Positions 51,296 through 60,170 are shown, numbered from the stretch's first letter. The stretch: 61,924 bases of DNA from Firmicutes bacterium UBA3871 (GCA_002392265.1 DGGP01000025.1:1-61924), one strand, 5' to 3'. A program made the numbers and translations. The notes: generated by a model from the sequence alone, not told the origin.

Positions 51296-52885
51296 CTAAA
51301 ACTCATCTTCACTACGCAGCCATGTCTTTATCATCTGGGCTGCAACTTCCGGATTCTCCATAGTGAACTCTCTGATTTCCGTAATAACTTCGTTTTCGAT
51401 CTTTTCGATTCTGGAAACGGTTTCCTTCATGCCGCCAAGGCCCTCCTCGCCTTCGCCGGCTTCGCCAAAGCTTTCTGCCATGAGTCTTTCCTTTTCCATT
51501 CTCTCGGCTTCTGCAAGTGCTGCCTCTTCGAGCGCCTTCTTCTTTCTGCGCATTATCAGAATCAGGACTACCAGCGCAATTATCAGAAGCAGTGCGCCGC
51601 CGATTATCAGATAGAGCAGGTTTCCGAGTCCGCCTTCTTCGATTTCAGGCGCTGTAGGCTCTTCCTGGAAGAATCTGAAGCTCTGCACCGTTACGCTGTC
51701 TTCAGGAACGCCCGCTGCATAAGCAACCGTCTCTGTGAGGTTTTCTCTTTCACCCGGGTCAAAGCTCGGTTTGTCTATTACTACGCTGACCGATAAATCT
51801 TCGATATAAGCTCCGTTCTTTTCGAGGAGTGTCTTTACATAGCTGACATCGTATTTAATCTGGTCGCTTGTCGATTGCGATGATGTGTTGTTTTCTCCGT
51901 CAACAGTCGGATATGTAACTACATCGGCATTCGTCGATGTTGCCGGAACGCCGCCGTCGGTTCCTGTCGACTGGTACTGGTCTGTCGCATGCGTTTCTTC
52001 ATAGGTTACGCCTGTGTTGTTTCCATTACCGAGAGGATCTGACGGATAGTAGGTCATGGTCTCCTCAACACGGTTATCCGTATTGATGTTTGCCGTTACG
52101 GCAACCTTGCAATGATCATCTCCATATATCTTAGTTACAATGCTTTCGACTTTCTTTTTGATGGCGCCTTCAACCTCGTAAGCAAGCTTTGTCCGTTTGG
52201 AATCAACGCCTACACCATCTCCGGCCAGCAGCTCGTTACCCATTCCGTCCGTAATGGAAACCTTGCTCGGCTGAAGTCCCGCCACAGCGGAGGAAACCAG
52301 GTTCCTGATACCCTCAACCTGGGTTTCGTCGAGCTCGTAGCCGCTTTTCATATGAACGACTACGCTGGCGCTCGGATCTGTCTTTTCCGTCAGGTAAAAG
52401 ATGCTTTCTTCGGCCTGAGCGATTGTTACGATTGCCTGTTTTACGCCTTCGAGCGTCTGTATGGTGGCGCCCAGTCTTTCCTGCAGCTGCATGGTCTCAT
52501 ATTGCTTGCGCTCATAGTCCGTAGTCAGCATGTTGGAGTTGTTTTCGATAAGGTAGTACGAAAGGCCGCTCTTTGGATAGCCGGCAGTGGCAAGTGCCAT
52601 TCTGACCTGACTTTCCTGCTCGGCAGGTACCATTATGGAATCTCCGTCCTGAACCTTTACCTTGACATCCATATCATTGAGTGCTGCAAGGATTTCACTG
52701 ACTTCAGAGGCTGAAAGCTCGTCATAGATAGTCACATATTCACTTTTGTTCAGGATCATTGCCAGAACCAGCGCAACGACCAGTATTGCTATTATCGTTG
52801 CTATCAGGACGATTCTGATTCTCATCGTCAGTCCGCCCCAAAAGTTCTTGATCGGATCCAATATCTTGTTAAGTGTCTCTTTCAT
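51296..52885 (-). CDS. fliF: Flagellar MS-ring protein FliF
   Basis: 529 residues. Two membrane helices (about 25-46 and 432-455) bracket the ring-building periplasmic-side domain; N-terminal RBM motifs include NDMDVKVKVQDGDSIMVPAEQ (split at VQDG), NSNMLTTDYERKQYETMQLQ and TLEGVKQAIVTIAQAEES. The Ser/Thr/Asn linker (about 290-340) is normal. The C-terminus (EVITEIREFTMENPEVAAQMIKTW near the end) binds FliG. Confidence 0.97.
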   Translation of the reverse strand: MKETLNKILDPIKNFWGGLTMRIRIVLIATIIAILVVALVLAMILNKSEYVTIYDELSASEVSEILAALNDMDVKVKVQDGDSIMVPAEQESQVRMALATAGYPKSGLSYYLIENNSNMLTTDYERKQYETMQLQERLGATIQTLEGVKQAIVTIAQAEESIFYLTEKTDPSASVVVHMKSGYELDETQVEGIRNLVSSAVAGLQPSKVSITDGMGNELLAGDGVGVDSKRTKLAYEVEGAIKKKVESIVTKIYGDDHCKVAVTANINTDNRVEETMTYYPSDPLGNGNNTGVTYEETHATDQYQSTGTDGGVPATSTNADVVTYPTVDGENNTSSQSTSDQIKYDVSYVKTLLEKNGAYIEDLSVSVVIDKPSFDPGERENLTETVAYAAGVPEDSVTVQSFRFFQEEPTAPEIEEGGLGNLLYLIIGGALLLIIALVVLILIMRRKKKALEEAALAEAERMEKERLMAESFGEAGEGEEGLGGMKETVSRIEKIENEVITEIREFTMENPEVAAQMIKTWLRSEDEF

Positions 52886-52926
52886 TTGCTCCTCTGATCA
52901 ATCCGGGCAATTTGTAAACTAGCTAA

Positions 52927-53250
52927 TTATATATTGGTGTTCATTATCTCTTTGTAAGCGTCCACCAGCTTGTTGCGGACGTTTACCATGGTCTGAAGCG
53001 CAACTTCAGCCTTCATTTCGTTAATCATCATCGTATGCATATCATCCATGTTTCCGATTGAAAGGTTATACGCATCGACCTTTGTCTGATTTTCCGTTTC
53101 GATGACATTGTTTATCATGCCGTTCAAAAGAGATTTAAAGCTCCCCTTTTCGGACTCTTCGTTTTCTGCCTTGAGATTACGGTTTGTATCGGTGAGCCAG
53201 TTGATTTTACTGGTATCGATACTCATGTTAATCGGTACTATGTAGCTCAT
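52927..53250 (-). CDS. fliE: Hook-basal body complex protein FliE
   Basis: 107 residues. The family C-terminal half SFKSLLNGMINNVIETENQTKVDAY (split near NVIE), NMDDMHTMMINEMKAEVALQTMVNVRNKLVDAYKEIM is clear, with the MVNVRNKL helix typical of FliE. It links the MS ring to the rod. Placed between flgC (15 nt) and fliF. Confidence 0.95.
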   Translation of the reverse strand: MSYIVPINMSIDTSKINWLTDTNRNLKAENEESEKGSFKSLLNGMINNVIETENQTKVDAYNLSIGNMDDMHTMMINEMKAEVALQTMVNVRNKLVDAYKEIMNTNI

Positions 53251-53265
53251 ACTGCGCCCTCCCTA

Positions 53266-53742
53266 TCAGATTTTCATATCCATAGCCTGCTGCAGCATCT
53301 GCTTAACCGCATTAAAGGCTGTGATGTTTGCTTCGTAGGTGCGGCTGGCGTCCATCGCGTCGATTATCTCCTGGGTGATGTCGACATTAGGGTACATGAC
53401 ATATCCTCTTTCGTCCGCATCCGGGTGAGTCGGATCGTAAACCGGCACAAAATCTCTCGGGTCTGCTACAACCTCGTCCACCTTTACGCCTGCGGATCTG
53501 CTGCCGCCGTGATTGTACGCCGAATTGATGGTAACACCGTTCTTTGCGGCCTCGAGGACGTCATGGAATGTAATTTTTTCCTCTACGCTCTTTAATACGG
53601 GAACCTGTCTGCGGTAAGGCCCGCCGGACTCCGTTCTGGTTACCTCGGCATTTGCTATATTTTGTGAAATGATATCGAGACGATATTTCTGGGTCGTCAG
53701 ACCCGAACCGCTGATATCAAGAGATCTCAGAAAGTTTGACAT
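53266..53742 (-). CDS. flgC: Proximal-rod protein FlgC
   Basis: 158 residues. It opens with LRSLDISGSGLTTQKYRLD, then the SQNIANAEVTRTESGGPYRR motif and a C-terminal DASRTYEANITAFNAVKQML helix, all typical. DPTHPDADERGYVMYPNVD in the middle is a strong FlgC signature. Follows flgB by 11 nt. Confidence 0.97.
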   Translation of the reverse strand: MSNFLRSLDISGSGLTTQKYRLDIISQNIANAEVTRTESGGPYRRQVPVLKSVEEKITFHDVLEAAKNGVTINSAYNHGGSRSAGVKVDEVVADPRDFVPVYDPTHPDADERGYVMYPNVDITQEIIDAMDASRTYEANITAFNAVKQMLQQAMDMKI

Positions 53743-53753
53743 TTATTTCTCCT

Positions 53754-54152
53754 TTAGCCGTTATTCGTAATGGCTGTCTTTAATCTTGAATACATGTTGG
53801 TAATGCTGTTTGTCAGGTACATGTACTGCAGCTGAGCCTTTGCCAGCTCAATCTGCTGCTCGTCGAGGTTTACATTGTTTCCGTCGGCTCTTTCAGATAT
53901 CGAAAAGTCGCTGGTAACCGCTATCCTCGAGGTTTCGACCTCGTCTAAATGGGATCTGATTTCGTCCCTGGTCTTTGCGGTATCCTGAATCTTTAGTATT
54001 TCATCACGAAGCGTGTCTTCAAAATTGACGATTTTCGCTTTGTAATGCGGCGTGTCGAAATTTGCCAGGTTTGACGAAATGGCCTTTTGTCTCTGCCATA
54101 CACCGTCGAGAGCTCTTTGAACGGTTGAACTCATCAAGCTGTCGCCAATCAT
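53754..54152 (-). CDS. flgB: Proximal-rod protein FlgB
   Basis: 132 residues from the start at 54152 (MIGDSLMSSTVQRALDG), chosen because GGAGGTGAG lies just ahead and the N-terminus fits the family; the frame is open 27 codons further upstream without a site. SNLANFDTPHYKAKIVNFED and the C-terminal QLQYMYLTNSITNMYSRLK helix are diagnostic. First gene of the ~30-kb flagellar operon. Confidence 0.95.
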   Translation of the reverse strand: MIGDSLMSSTVQRALDGVWQRQKAISSNLANFDTPHYKAKIVNFEDTLRDEILKIQDTAKTRDEIRSHLDEVETSRIAVTSDFSISERADGNNVNLDEQQIELAKAQLQYMYLTNSITNMYSRLKTAITNNG

Positions 54153-54160
54153 GTCACTCA

Positions 54161-54247
54161 CCTCCAATAAACGTTGTTTTTCCAATGCTTTCCAGCATTT
54201 TTGATATAGAAAACAATACCTGTTTTGGCACAAAGGTATACTATATC
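54161..54247 (-). promoter_or_regulatory. flgB leader RNA with two hairpins
   Basis: The predicted transcript begins with a nested stem (GATATAG / CTATATC outer, ATACCT / AGGTAT inner; 54247-54203). Next is a small hairpin AATGCT-GGAA-AGCATT (54199-54184), which exposes GGA in its loop, then the Shine-Dalgarno GGAGG (54165-54161). The loop GGA and the Shine-Dalgarno GGA are about 26 nt apart, the geometry CsrA can bridge. Control by CsrA is inference. Confidence 0.5.
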
Positions 54248-54253
54248 AACCAT

Positions 54254-54282
54254 ATTTTACTACGAAACACCTCATTTTACAA
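54254..54282 (-). promoter_or_regulatory. Sigma-A promoter of the flagellar operon
   Basis: Minus-strand TTGTAA (54277-54282) and TAAAAT (54254-54259) are separated by 17 nt, about 100 nt ahead of flgB. The flanks are very AT-rich. It is divergent from the sigma-28 promoter of flgM at 54446. Confidence 0.7.
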
Positions 54283-54445
54283 GCTTTTTTCGATGTTTTT
54301 CTGCTATAATTTCAAACTTTTTCTACAATAATATGCAAAATATTTTTTTGCCGAAATTCCGCCCGCAAACCGCGACAAGAAACACCGCAAAAATACCGTA
54401 AAAAATCCCTCAAAAAAAATTTTAAAAAAATCTTTAAAAAAAAGC

Positions 54446-54472
54446 TAAAGTTAATTAAACCTCTGCCGATAA
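54446..54472 (+). promoter_or_regulatory. Sigma-28 promoter of flgM
   Basis: TAAA (54446-54449), a 15-nt spacer and GCCGATAA (54465-54472) match the sigma-28/SigD consensus essentially perfectly. It lies about 87 nt ahead of the flgM start, and the sigma factor gene fliA is in the divergent operon. Confidence 0.93.
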
Positions 54473-54559
54473 TAATAACGAGCGGAGTAGGAGATTCTCT
54501 CCAAAACCGCTGAAAATCAAGTAGTTTTCATGAATCAAAATGAGGAAAGAGGTAAAATT

Positions 54560-54871
54560 ATGGAAATCAGTTTTGTAAACAATGACAAGGCTATACAGCC
54601 AAAGCAGATTCGCGATCAGAACGAAGATGCAAACCGCAACGTCTCCAGTGAAGACAACAAAAAGTACACGATGAAGAATCGTGTGGACAGTGCTGAAATT
54701 TCTTCAAGCTACTCCGGAAACTATGAGGACAAGCGCATCACAGTTGCAAAGTCCCAGATGCTCTACGAAGTAAGCAATGGCAGCGACCGCATCGAAGAGC
54801 TTTCTCAGCAGATTTCCGAGGGTACATACAATGTATCCGGCGATCTTCTCGCAAAGGCAATTCTGGGCTAA
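54560..54871 (+). CDS. flgM: Anti-sigma-28 factor FlgM
   Basis: 103 residues. A flexible, Asn/Asp/Lys-rich N-terminal half is followed by the FlgM core: RVDSAEISSSYSG, KRITVAKSQMLYEVSNG and a C-terminal IEELSQQISEGTYNVSGDLLAKAIL segment (the GxYxVxxxxLAxxIL pattern). It binds FliA until export through the finished hook releases it. The start at 54560 is preceded by GAAAGAGG; an earlier in-frame ATG lacks a site. It is transcribed from a sigma-28 promoter, giving negative feedback. Confidence 0.92.
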   Translation: MEISFVNNDKAIQPKQIRDQNEDANRNVSSEDNKKYTMKNRVDSAEISSSYSGNYEDKRITVAKSQMLYEVSNGSDRIEELSQQISEGTYNVSGDLLAKAILG

Positions 54872-54886
54872 ACAGGTTAATATTGT

Positions 54887-54916
54887 TTGAAAGCTGAACA
54901 CTTTGTATGGTATAAT
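54887..54916 (+). promoter_or_regulatory. Sigma-A promoter upstream of flgN
   Basis: TTGAAA (54887-54892) and TATAAT (54911-54916) are 18 nt apart, 46 nt before the flgN start. It would allow flgN-flgK expression independent of the flgM sigma-28 promoter. Confidence 0.7.
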
Positions 54917-54961
54917 AAAGCATTAAAGTATTATTTATTATGACATACACGGAGGATACTT

Positions 54962-55459
54962 ATGGCTTATTCAAAGCAGCATTACAAAGCACTTGATGAC
55001 CTTTATGACTACATGTCCGGGATTCTTGAACTGTACCGGGACGCTATTCCTATGCTCAAAAACGAGCTGGATGCGATAGTCGGTGAAGATACCGAAAAGC
55101 TCAATCTGGCCATGAATGCCCAGCAGGCAATCATATTAAAGACCAGAGATTTTGACGAGCACATGGCTTCATTCAGCAAGCTGATTGAGGTGCCAAACGG
55201 CAGTCTTCAGGAGCTGGCCGCAAACCTGCCCGGTGATGAAGGGCGTCGCTTTGCGAAGCTTCATGACGACCTTAAGGTTACAGTCGAAGAGATTCTCTTT
55301 TATCGCAACAAATGCAGAGAAATGCTCACAGCCAGAATGCATCGTTTGGAACGCATACTCGAGCAGGCAGGCAATCCGCAGGAAAGCACTACCTATGACA
55401 GTACCGCATCCGAAGTACAGACATCGCTGTTTCCAAAGTCTTTCCAGACTAAAATTTGA
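54962..55459 (+). CDS. flgN: Flagellar export chaperone FlgN
   Basis: 165 residues, mostly helical, with the FlgN-type opening ALDDLYDYMSGILELYRDAI and central LNLAMNAQQAIILKTRDFDE; a second helical hairpin (LHDDLKVTVEEILFYRNKCREML) ends near residue 130. The tail is Ser/Thr-rich. FlgN chaperones FlgK and FlgL, encoded next. The family is weakly conserved; position between flgM and flgK supports the call. GGAGG 7 nt ahead. Confidence 0.9.
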   Translation: MAYSKQHYKALDDLYDYMSGILELYRDAIPMLKNELDAIVGEDTEKLNLAMNAQQAIILKTRDFDEHMASFSKLIEVPNGSLQELAANLPGDEGRRFAKLHDDLKVTVEEILFYRNKCREMLTARMHRLERILEQAGNPQESTTYDSTASEVQTSLFPKSFQTKI

Positions 55460-55575
55460 TTTATTTAAATATGCTCGGAATTTAGTTTTGTTACAATACT
55501 ATCAAAAACGTACTAAACTTACGGGGGCAAAAATATTTTTTCTTCAATTATATATAGTAAAACGAGGAGCGTAAT

Positions 55576-57414
55576 ATGGGTTCAACATTTGCATCAGTAT
55601 ATATGTCTTACCGCGCTATGAGCGCAGCCACGGCTGCGACCGGCACAGTCGGTAACAACATATCAAACATGAATACAGAGGGCTATACCCGTCAAAAGAC
55701 CGTTCTCGAATCACAAACCCTCTCCGGTTTCCATTCGAGATATGATCAGAATCTCGTTTCAACAGGCAACGGTGTAGCTGCCACAACTACAGTACAGATC
55801 AGAGACACCTTCCTGGATGCCAGATATCGTGCGGAGAATTCCGACACAGGACGTTTTGACGCAATCAGTGCCGGCCTCACGGACATCGAAAACATTCTCG
55901 ATGAAATCAGTACAAAGGGAATGCAGAATCAGTTCGATGATTTTGTTAATCAGCTCCAGAATCTGTCTCAGCATCCGACCAGCAAAGACATTGCCCTGGT
56001 TGTCAGGACTTCGGCTCAGCAGATGTCCCAGATGCTAAATGTCTATGCCACACAGCTCGCACAGGTTCGTGACCAGCAGGCCTATGACCTTTCGAGTGTA
56101 ACAATCGGCACGGATTTCAACTCCACCGTTGAATCAATTGCAAACCTGAACGGTCAGATCCGCGAGGAATATTTATACGGCAATAATCCAAACGAGCTCA
56201 TTGACCAGAGAAATACATTAATCGACAACCTTTCAAAGATGGCAAACATAAAGGTTACCGTAACAGCCGACGAAGTTGCTGACGGCATCACTTTAGAGCA
56301 TGTTACCATCTCTATGTACGATGAAAACACCAGTGCATCTATAGGTCTGGTCGATCATACCAAAGCCAATACCCTCTTTGTAGAGGATAACGGGGAAAGA
56401 GTGTCTATCGGTATGGATACTTCATTCAGACTGCCAAACACTCCTTCCAATATAGACTACGATGATATTACGGACTACTTTACCACAGGCAGTATCTCCG
56501 GATATCTCGACCTCATGAACGGAAAAGGCGACTATGCAGATGTCGTAGGCGGTGAAAACGATTTCCGCGGTATCCAATATTATGAACAGAGACTCGATAC
56601 CTTTGCGAAAATGTTTGCTGAAACCTACAATACTTTAAATAGTCTCCAGACTACGGATGCTACCGAAATCGCAAACCGTATGTCAACTATGACCTTTGAT
56701 GAAAAGCTTGCTCTTTGGAAGGATCCACATACTACGGTAGAAACCACGACAGATGCCGCGGAAATTGCTACCCTGACAGGTTCCCTTTCATCTGCAGAGC
56801 TCGATGCGGTAAAAGAGCTGGCTAAAGATTATCCTAACCTGGTCGAATTAAACAGCAGCGGAAACATCACAAAGATGCCAAAGGATGTCACAAAGATGAC
56901 TATAAAGGAAAAGAATCTTTTCACACCATCCGACGGCAGCGCAGAAATTACTGCTGCAAATATCTCTATTTCGACAGACTGGGTAAATGACAGCCTTTTC
57001 ATCACTACTACAAAGGACATCACCTCCGCTAACGGTCTTCCAACCTTAAGCGGCGGTAATGATAATGTTATCCGTATGATTTCCGCGGTTTCTTCGGAGC
57101 ACGAATTCCACACGGACCCTACCGATGCAAAAACCGATCTGAAGTTCACGGGAACCTTCAATGAATATATGATATCCATGGGCGGTACCCTGGCACTAGA
57201 TGTTGAACTCAACGGAAACTATCTCGAAACGAGCAATACCATACTCACCTCTCTCGCAAACTCGAGAGAAGCCACATCCGGTGTTTCGCTTGACGAAGAA
57301 GCATCAAATCTTCTCACCTTCCAGAGTGCCTACAATGCGGCAGCTCGCTATTTTACAGCACTCGATGAGATGATTGATAAACTCATAAACGGAACCGGAT
57401 TGGTTGGACGCTAA
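55576..57414 (+). CDS. flgK: Hook-filament junction protein FlgK (HAP1)
   Basis: 612 residues. The N-terminus has the family signature VGNNISNMNTEGYTRQKTVLE (near 26-46, split at NTEG), then the LNGQIREEYLYGNNPNELIDQRN-type segment near 195 (split at GNNP). The C-terminal GVSLDEEASNLLTFQSAYNAAARYFTALDEMIDKLI (split at AYNAA) packs against it. The middle Asp/Thr-rich region is variable. It joins hook and filament. An ACGAGGAGCG site precedes the ATG. Confidence 0.96.
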   Translation: MGSTFASVYMSYRAMSAATAATGTVGNNISNMNTEGYTRQKTVLESQTLSGFHSRYDQNLVSTGNGVAATTTVQIRDTFLDARYRAENSDTGRFDAISAGLTDIENILDEISTKGMQNQFDDFVNQLQNLSQHPTSKDIALVVRTSAQQMSQMLNVYATQLAQVRDQQAYDLSSVTIGTDFNSTVESIANLNGQIREEYLYGNNPNELIDQRNTLIDNLSKMANIKVTVTADEVADGITLEHVTISMYDENTSASIGLVDHTKANTLFVEDNGERVSIGMDTSFRLPNTPSNIDYDDITDYFTTGSISGYLDLMNGKGDYADVVGGENDFRGIQYYEQRLDTFAKMFAETYNTLNSLQTTDATEIANRMSTMTFDEKLALWKDPHTTVETTTDAAEIATLTGSLSSAELDAVKELAKDYPNLVELNSSGNITKMPKDVTKMTIKEKNLFTPSDGSAEITAANISISTDWVNDSLFITTTKDITSANGLPTLSGGNDNVIRMISAVSSEHEFHTDPTDAKTDLKFTGTFNEYMISMGGTLALDVELNGNYLETSNTILTSLANSREATSGVSLDEEASNLLTFQSAYNAAARYFTALDEMIDKLINGTGLVGR

Positions 57415-57432
57415 AAAACTTTAATTTTTTCC

Positions 57433-57459
57433 TAATGTTTTATTAGCCATCGCCGATAT
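57433..57459 (+). promoter_or_regulatory. Sigma-28 promoter of flgL
   Basis: TAAT (57433-57436), 15-nt spacer and GCCGATAT (57452-57459) match the sigma-28 pattern with one change in the -35. It lies 54 nt before flgL, in the gap after flgK. Confidence 0.85.
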
Positions 57460-57512
57460 TAAATACAAGCAAGTAATAAAGGCACAATATATGGAGTACA
57501 CGGAGGACAAAG

Positions 57513-58760
57513 ATGAGAGTTACATCCAAGATGATGCAAAGAACATATTTGAAGAATGTCAATTCCCTGACATCCGGCACTCAGAACAGTCTGAACCAGC
57601 TGTCATCCGGAATGAAGCTCTTCAAGGCATCTGAAAACACTGCAGCCGCAGTAAAGGCTTATCAGGTAAGGACCAGCCTTAACAGAAACGAAGGCTATTC
57701 CTCAAACCTTTCACATGCTGACGCAGTACTGACCTCATCCGAGTCCGTTCTTCTTGGCGTCGAAGATCGTCTGAAGGAAGCAAAGGCAAAAATCACGCAG
57801 GCACTTAATACAACAAACAGCGAAAATGAACGCGCTACCATCGCCAGCGAGCTTGCTTCCATCCAGGATCAGATTTTCCAGGCTATGAACAGTAACGACT
57901 CAGGCTTTTACGTATTCGGTGGTTCGAATACGAACAGCAAGCCTTTCGGAACCGATGCAAACGGTCAGCTCACCTATAACGGTGAAACGCTCTCAACCCT
58001 TGCAAACGATCCACTCGACCCTACCGTTCATGCTTTGAGCCACGATGCACTGTACCTCGATGTGGGTCTGGCACCTGAGCTTGACGCTGATGAAAATGTA
58101 ATCAGCAGCACTGTATTCGAATATTCCATCACCGGTATTGATGTAATGGGATATGGTCGCACAGTCGTTACACCGGGCAGCGCTTCGGTTACTGCCGGTT
58201 CCGTTACAGTAAGCGGCGACTACACAGGCCTTGATGATGCAGTATATACATATAAAACAGTCGCAAATGACGGAGTAGCAACTGACGGCTGGTACAAGGG
58301 CACAGATACAGAGCCTACCGACCTTTCGGAACTGGGGCTTATCGTAACCGGCACACCGGCATCAGGCGACACCATCGATGCTACGGCAGGCGATGTAGTT
58401 TCTTCCAATTTATATGATGTGCTCGGCGAGCTCGTAAAAGAGCTCACAAAGAGCGATGATGCGGGAAGTGCTTCCTATAGCGTAGACAGAGCTGAAAAGC
58501 TCCTCGCAGTGTTCGATACAGCGGTAGCTACGGTTACAACCCAGCTCACCAACATCGGAGCAAAGACTTCATATATCGAATACTCCGAGAATCGCATCAG
58601 CACCCTCGATATCAACCTGAACCAAAAGCAGGCTGACATCGAAGATGTAAACTATGCCGAAGCTTTCACGACATTCTCGTCCCTCTACACCTCGTACCAG
58701 GCGGCGCTGAATATCGGTTCAAAGATTATCGGCCCTTCACTTTTCGATTATATGCGTTAA
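57513..58760 (+). CDS. flgL: Hook-filament junction protein FlgL (HAP3)
   Basis: 415 residues, longer than the usual ~300. The N-terminus SKMMQRTYLKNVNSLTSGTQ and LNQLSSGMKLFKASENTAAAVKAYQVRTSL (split at KLF) is flagellin-like, and the C-terminus QKQADIEDVNYAEAFTTFSSLYTSYQAALNIGSKI (split at FSSL) is typical. The extra length is a Gly/Thr/Asp-rich beta insertion (about 190-300), as in surface-exposed filament domains. GGAGG precedes the ATG. Confidence 0.94.
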   Translation: MRVTSKMMQRTYLKNVNSLTSGTQNSLNQLSSGMKLFKASENTAAAVKAYQVRTSLNRNEGYSSNLSHADAVLTSSESVLLGVEDRLKEAKAKITQALNTTNSENERATIASELASIQDQIFQAMNSNDSGFYVFGGSNTNSKPFGTDANGQLTYNGETLSTLANDPLDPTVHALSHDALYLDVGLAPELDADENVISSTVFEYSITGIDVMGYGRTVVTPGSASVTAGSVTVSGDYTGLDDAVYTYKTVANDGVATDGWYKGTDTEPTDLSELGLIVTGTPASGDTIDATAGDVVSSNLYDVLGELVKELTKSDDAGSASYSVDRAEKLLAVFDTAVATVTTQLTNIGAKTSYIEYSENRISTLDINLNQKQADIEDVNYAEAFTTFSSLYTSYQAALNIGSKIIGPSLFDYMR

Positions 58761-58849
58761 GCCATAAGGCGGCGCATCTAATATAAACCTATATCCAACA
58801 ATCTAAATAGTGTATCAAAGAACTATTATTCCAAGGAAGGAGCACGAAA

Positions 58850-59449
58850 ATGGCAGCTGAACAATTGTTAAAGATTGAGACAGTACCAATTTCATTTGAG
58901 TATGTCGAAAAACAGAAACCGGCATCTCTTTCCAAAAGCATAGCCAAGCTCGAAATCTCCCACGACTACAATAAAAAGACGGTCGATGTTAAACCGGAGA
59001 AGCTTCACTTAAAGCTTGACGGCTTCAGTAGTATCAACAGCAGGGACGCTGCATCTTTTGATAACCTGTCTTACACAGCAACCGCCGGATATGACCGGTT
59101 AGGCAATCTAAAGCTTAACCTGAGCGTTTCAGACGCAGCAACCAGCGAGCTCCGTTATTCACAGGTTGGCAGATCATCAGCGGCCATGGCCGATACCATC
59201 GGCAGCGGCAAGGATGACGACTTCGTCAACTATTTCCCTCTTGGAGACTCCAGCATTTCCATCAGCTTTGATCTCAGCGGAATAAACGGCCTCGACGAGG
59301 CAAGCTTTACTCCACCGGATCTCGAGCTTGAGGTAAAAGAGATGTCAAAAGTTGTTATTACTTATGTAGGCGGTCCTCTTTATTTCCCAAAGAGTGCAGA
59401 TCCAAATTATGTACCACCGCAGGAGAACAGCTTCTCCTCAGAGGCCTAA
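58850..59449 (+). CDS. Flagellar-locus protein in the YviE position, possibly DUF6470
   Basis: 199 residues. It opens LLKIETVPISFEYVEKQKP and AKLEISHDYNKKTVDV, short alternating beta segments that recall the L-x-I-x-T pattern of YviE/DUF6470, which lies between flgL and fliW in Bacillus. The middle and C-terminal parts (SISISFDLSGINGL, KVVITYVGGPLYFP) are also beta-rich. No signal peptide or membrane segment. Homology is tentative; the role is unknown. AAGGAAGGAG precedes the ATG. Confidence 0.6.
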   Translation: MAAEQLLKIETVPISFEYVEKQKPASLSKSIAKLEISHDYNKKTVDVKPEKLHLKLDGFSSINSRDAASFDNLSYTATAGYDRLGNLKLNLSVSDAATSELRYSQVGRSSAAMADTIGSGKDDDFVNYFPLGDSSISISFDLSGINGLDEASFTPPDLELEVKEMSKVVITYVGGPLYFPKSADPNYVPPQENSFSSEA

Positions 59450-59462
59450 ACCTACAAAACCC

Positions 59463-59633
59463 GCATAGACTTTGTCTATGTCTGCATACTCCATCAGGTC
59501 CGGCCGGGCCCGGAGATATGCTTTACATAGAGCAGTCTGTGTTTATACGGGACCAGTCTACCCTTTTTTCGGGAGGGTAGGCTGGGCAACCGGAAAAAGA
59601 CAATGTTAAAGGCCGTACCGAAAGCGGTTCTTC
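59463..59633 (+). ncRNA. Candidate structured RNA between the YviE-like gene and fliW
   Basis: The 267-nt gap has at least five hairpins on the coding strand: CATAGAC-TTT-GTCTATG (59464-59480); a long imperfect stem GCATACTCC...GGAGATATGC with inner GGTCC/GGGCC (59484-59521); CATAGA-GCAG-TCTGTG (59526-59541); CCAGTCTACCC-11-GGGTAGGCTGG (59553-59585), whose loop contains GGA; and ACCG-AAAG-CGGT (59617-59628). No T-run follows any of them. The pattern suggests a leader or small RNA; no known family was recognised. Confidence 0.5.
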
Positions 59634-59716
59634 CTCCCAAAGCGTTATCTTTTGAAGGTTTCCTCAGGTAAAGACAGACAGCAGCAAAAATATTAAAGAA
59701 AGGAACACAGACTGAA

Positions 59717-60169
59717 ATGGAACTCAAAACAAGAAATTTTGGAACAATCCATGTGGATGAAGACGCAATCTACAAGTTCCCTGAAGGCCTCTACGGCTTT
59801 GAGGATTGTAAAGAGTTCGCCATATTCCAACACGATTATGACGACGAGCTGTCTCTCCTCTACATGCAGCATACCAAAGATTTGTTCCCTTGCTTCTTGG
59901 TTTTCGAGCCGTGGGACATGTACGAGGGCTATGATCCTCACATGGAACCGGCAGACCTTAGGGCATGCGGAGTCGAATCTGAAGATGACCTTATTTTCCT
60001 TTCAATCTCCACATTACCGAGCAGCCTCGACATGCTGTCGCTCAACTTAAAGAGCCCGGTGGTCCTGAATCCAAAGACCAAAGAAGCTCGCCAGGTAATA
60101 TTAACAAACCCTGAATATGAGGTACGATACTACCCTTTCCAAGCTTCAGGTAGAAAGGAAGGAAAGTAA
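59717..60169 (+). CDS. fliW: Flagellar assembly factor FliW
   Basis: 150 residues. FPEGLYGFEDCKEFAIF near 21-37 and the C-terminal VVLNPKTKEARQVILTN-like segment (PVVLNPKTKEARQ) are diagnostic. FliW binds CsrA and relieves its block on flagellin translation; free flagellin titrates FliW away, making a homeostatic loop. The stop codon lies 1 nt before the csrA start. The Shine-Dalgarno AAAGGA is rather far (about 13 nt) from the ATG. Confidence 0.95.
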   Translation: MELKTRNFGTIHVDEDAIYKFPEGLYGFEDCKEFAIFQHDYDDELSLLYMQHTKDLFPCFLVFEPWDMYEGYDPHMEPADLRACGVESEDDLIFLSISTLPSSLDMLSLNLKSPVVLNPKTKEARQVILTNPEYEVRYYPFQASGRKEGK

Positions 60170-60170
60170 A

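Noticed and set aside
59553..59585. An intrinsic terminator before fliW
   Set aside because: The 11-bp stem is strong but no T-run follows on either strand.
59450..59716. A c-di-GMP-I (GEMM) or SRP-type RNA in the gap before fliW
   Set aside because: The GEMM core (ACGCA...GCAAAGCC-type) is absent, and the AGGUCCGG resemblance to SRP RNA breaks down after eight bases.
59494..59727. A 77-codon minus-strand open frame in the gap before fliW
   Set aside because: It runs against all neighbours and across the hairpins; composition fits no family. The structured-RNA explanation fits better.
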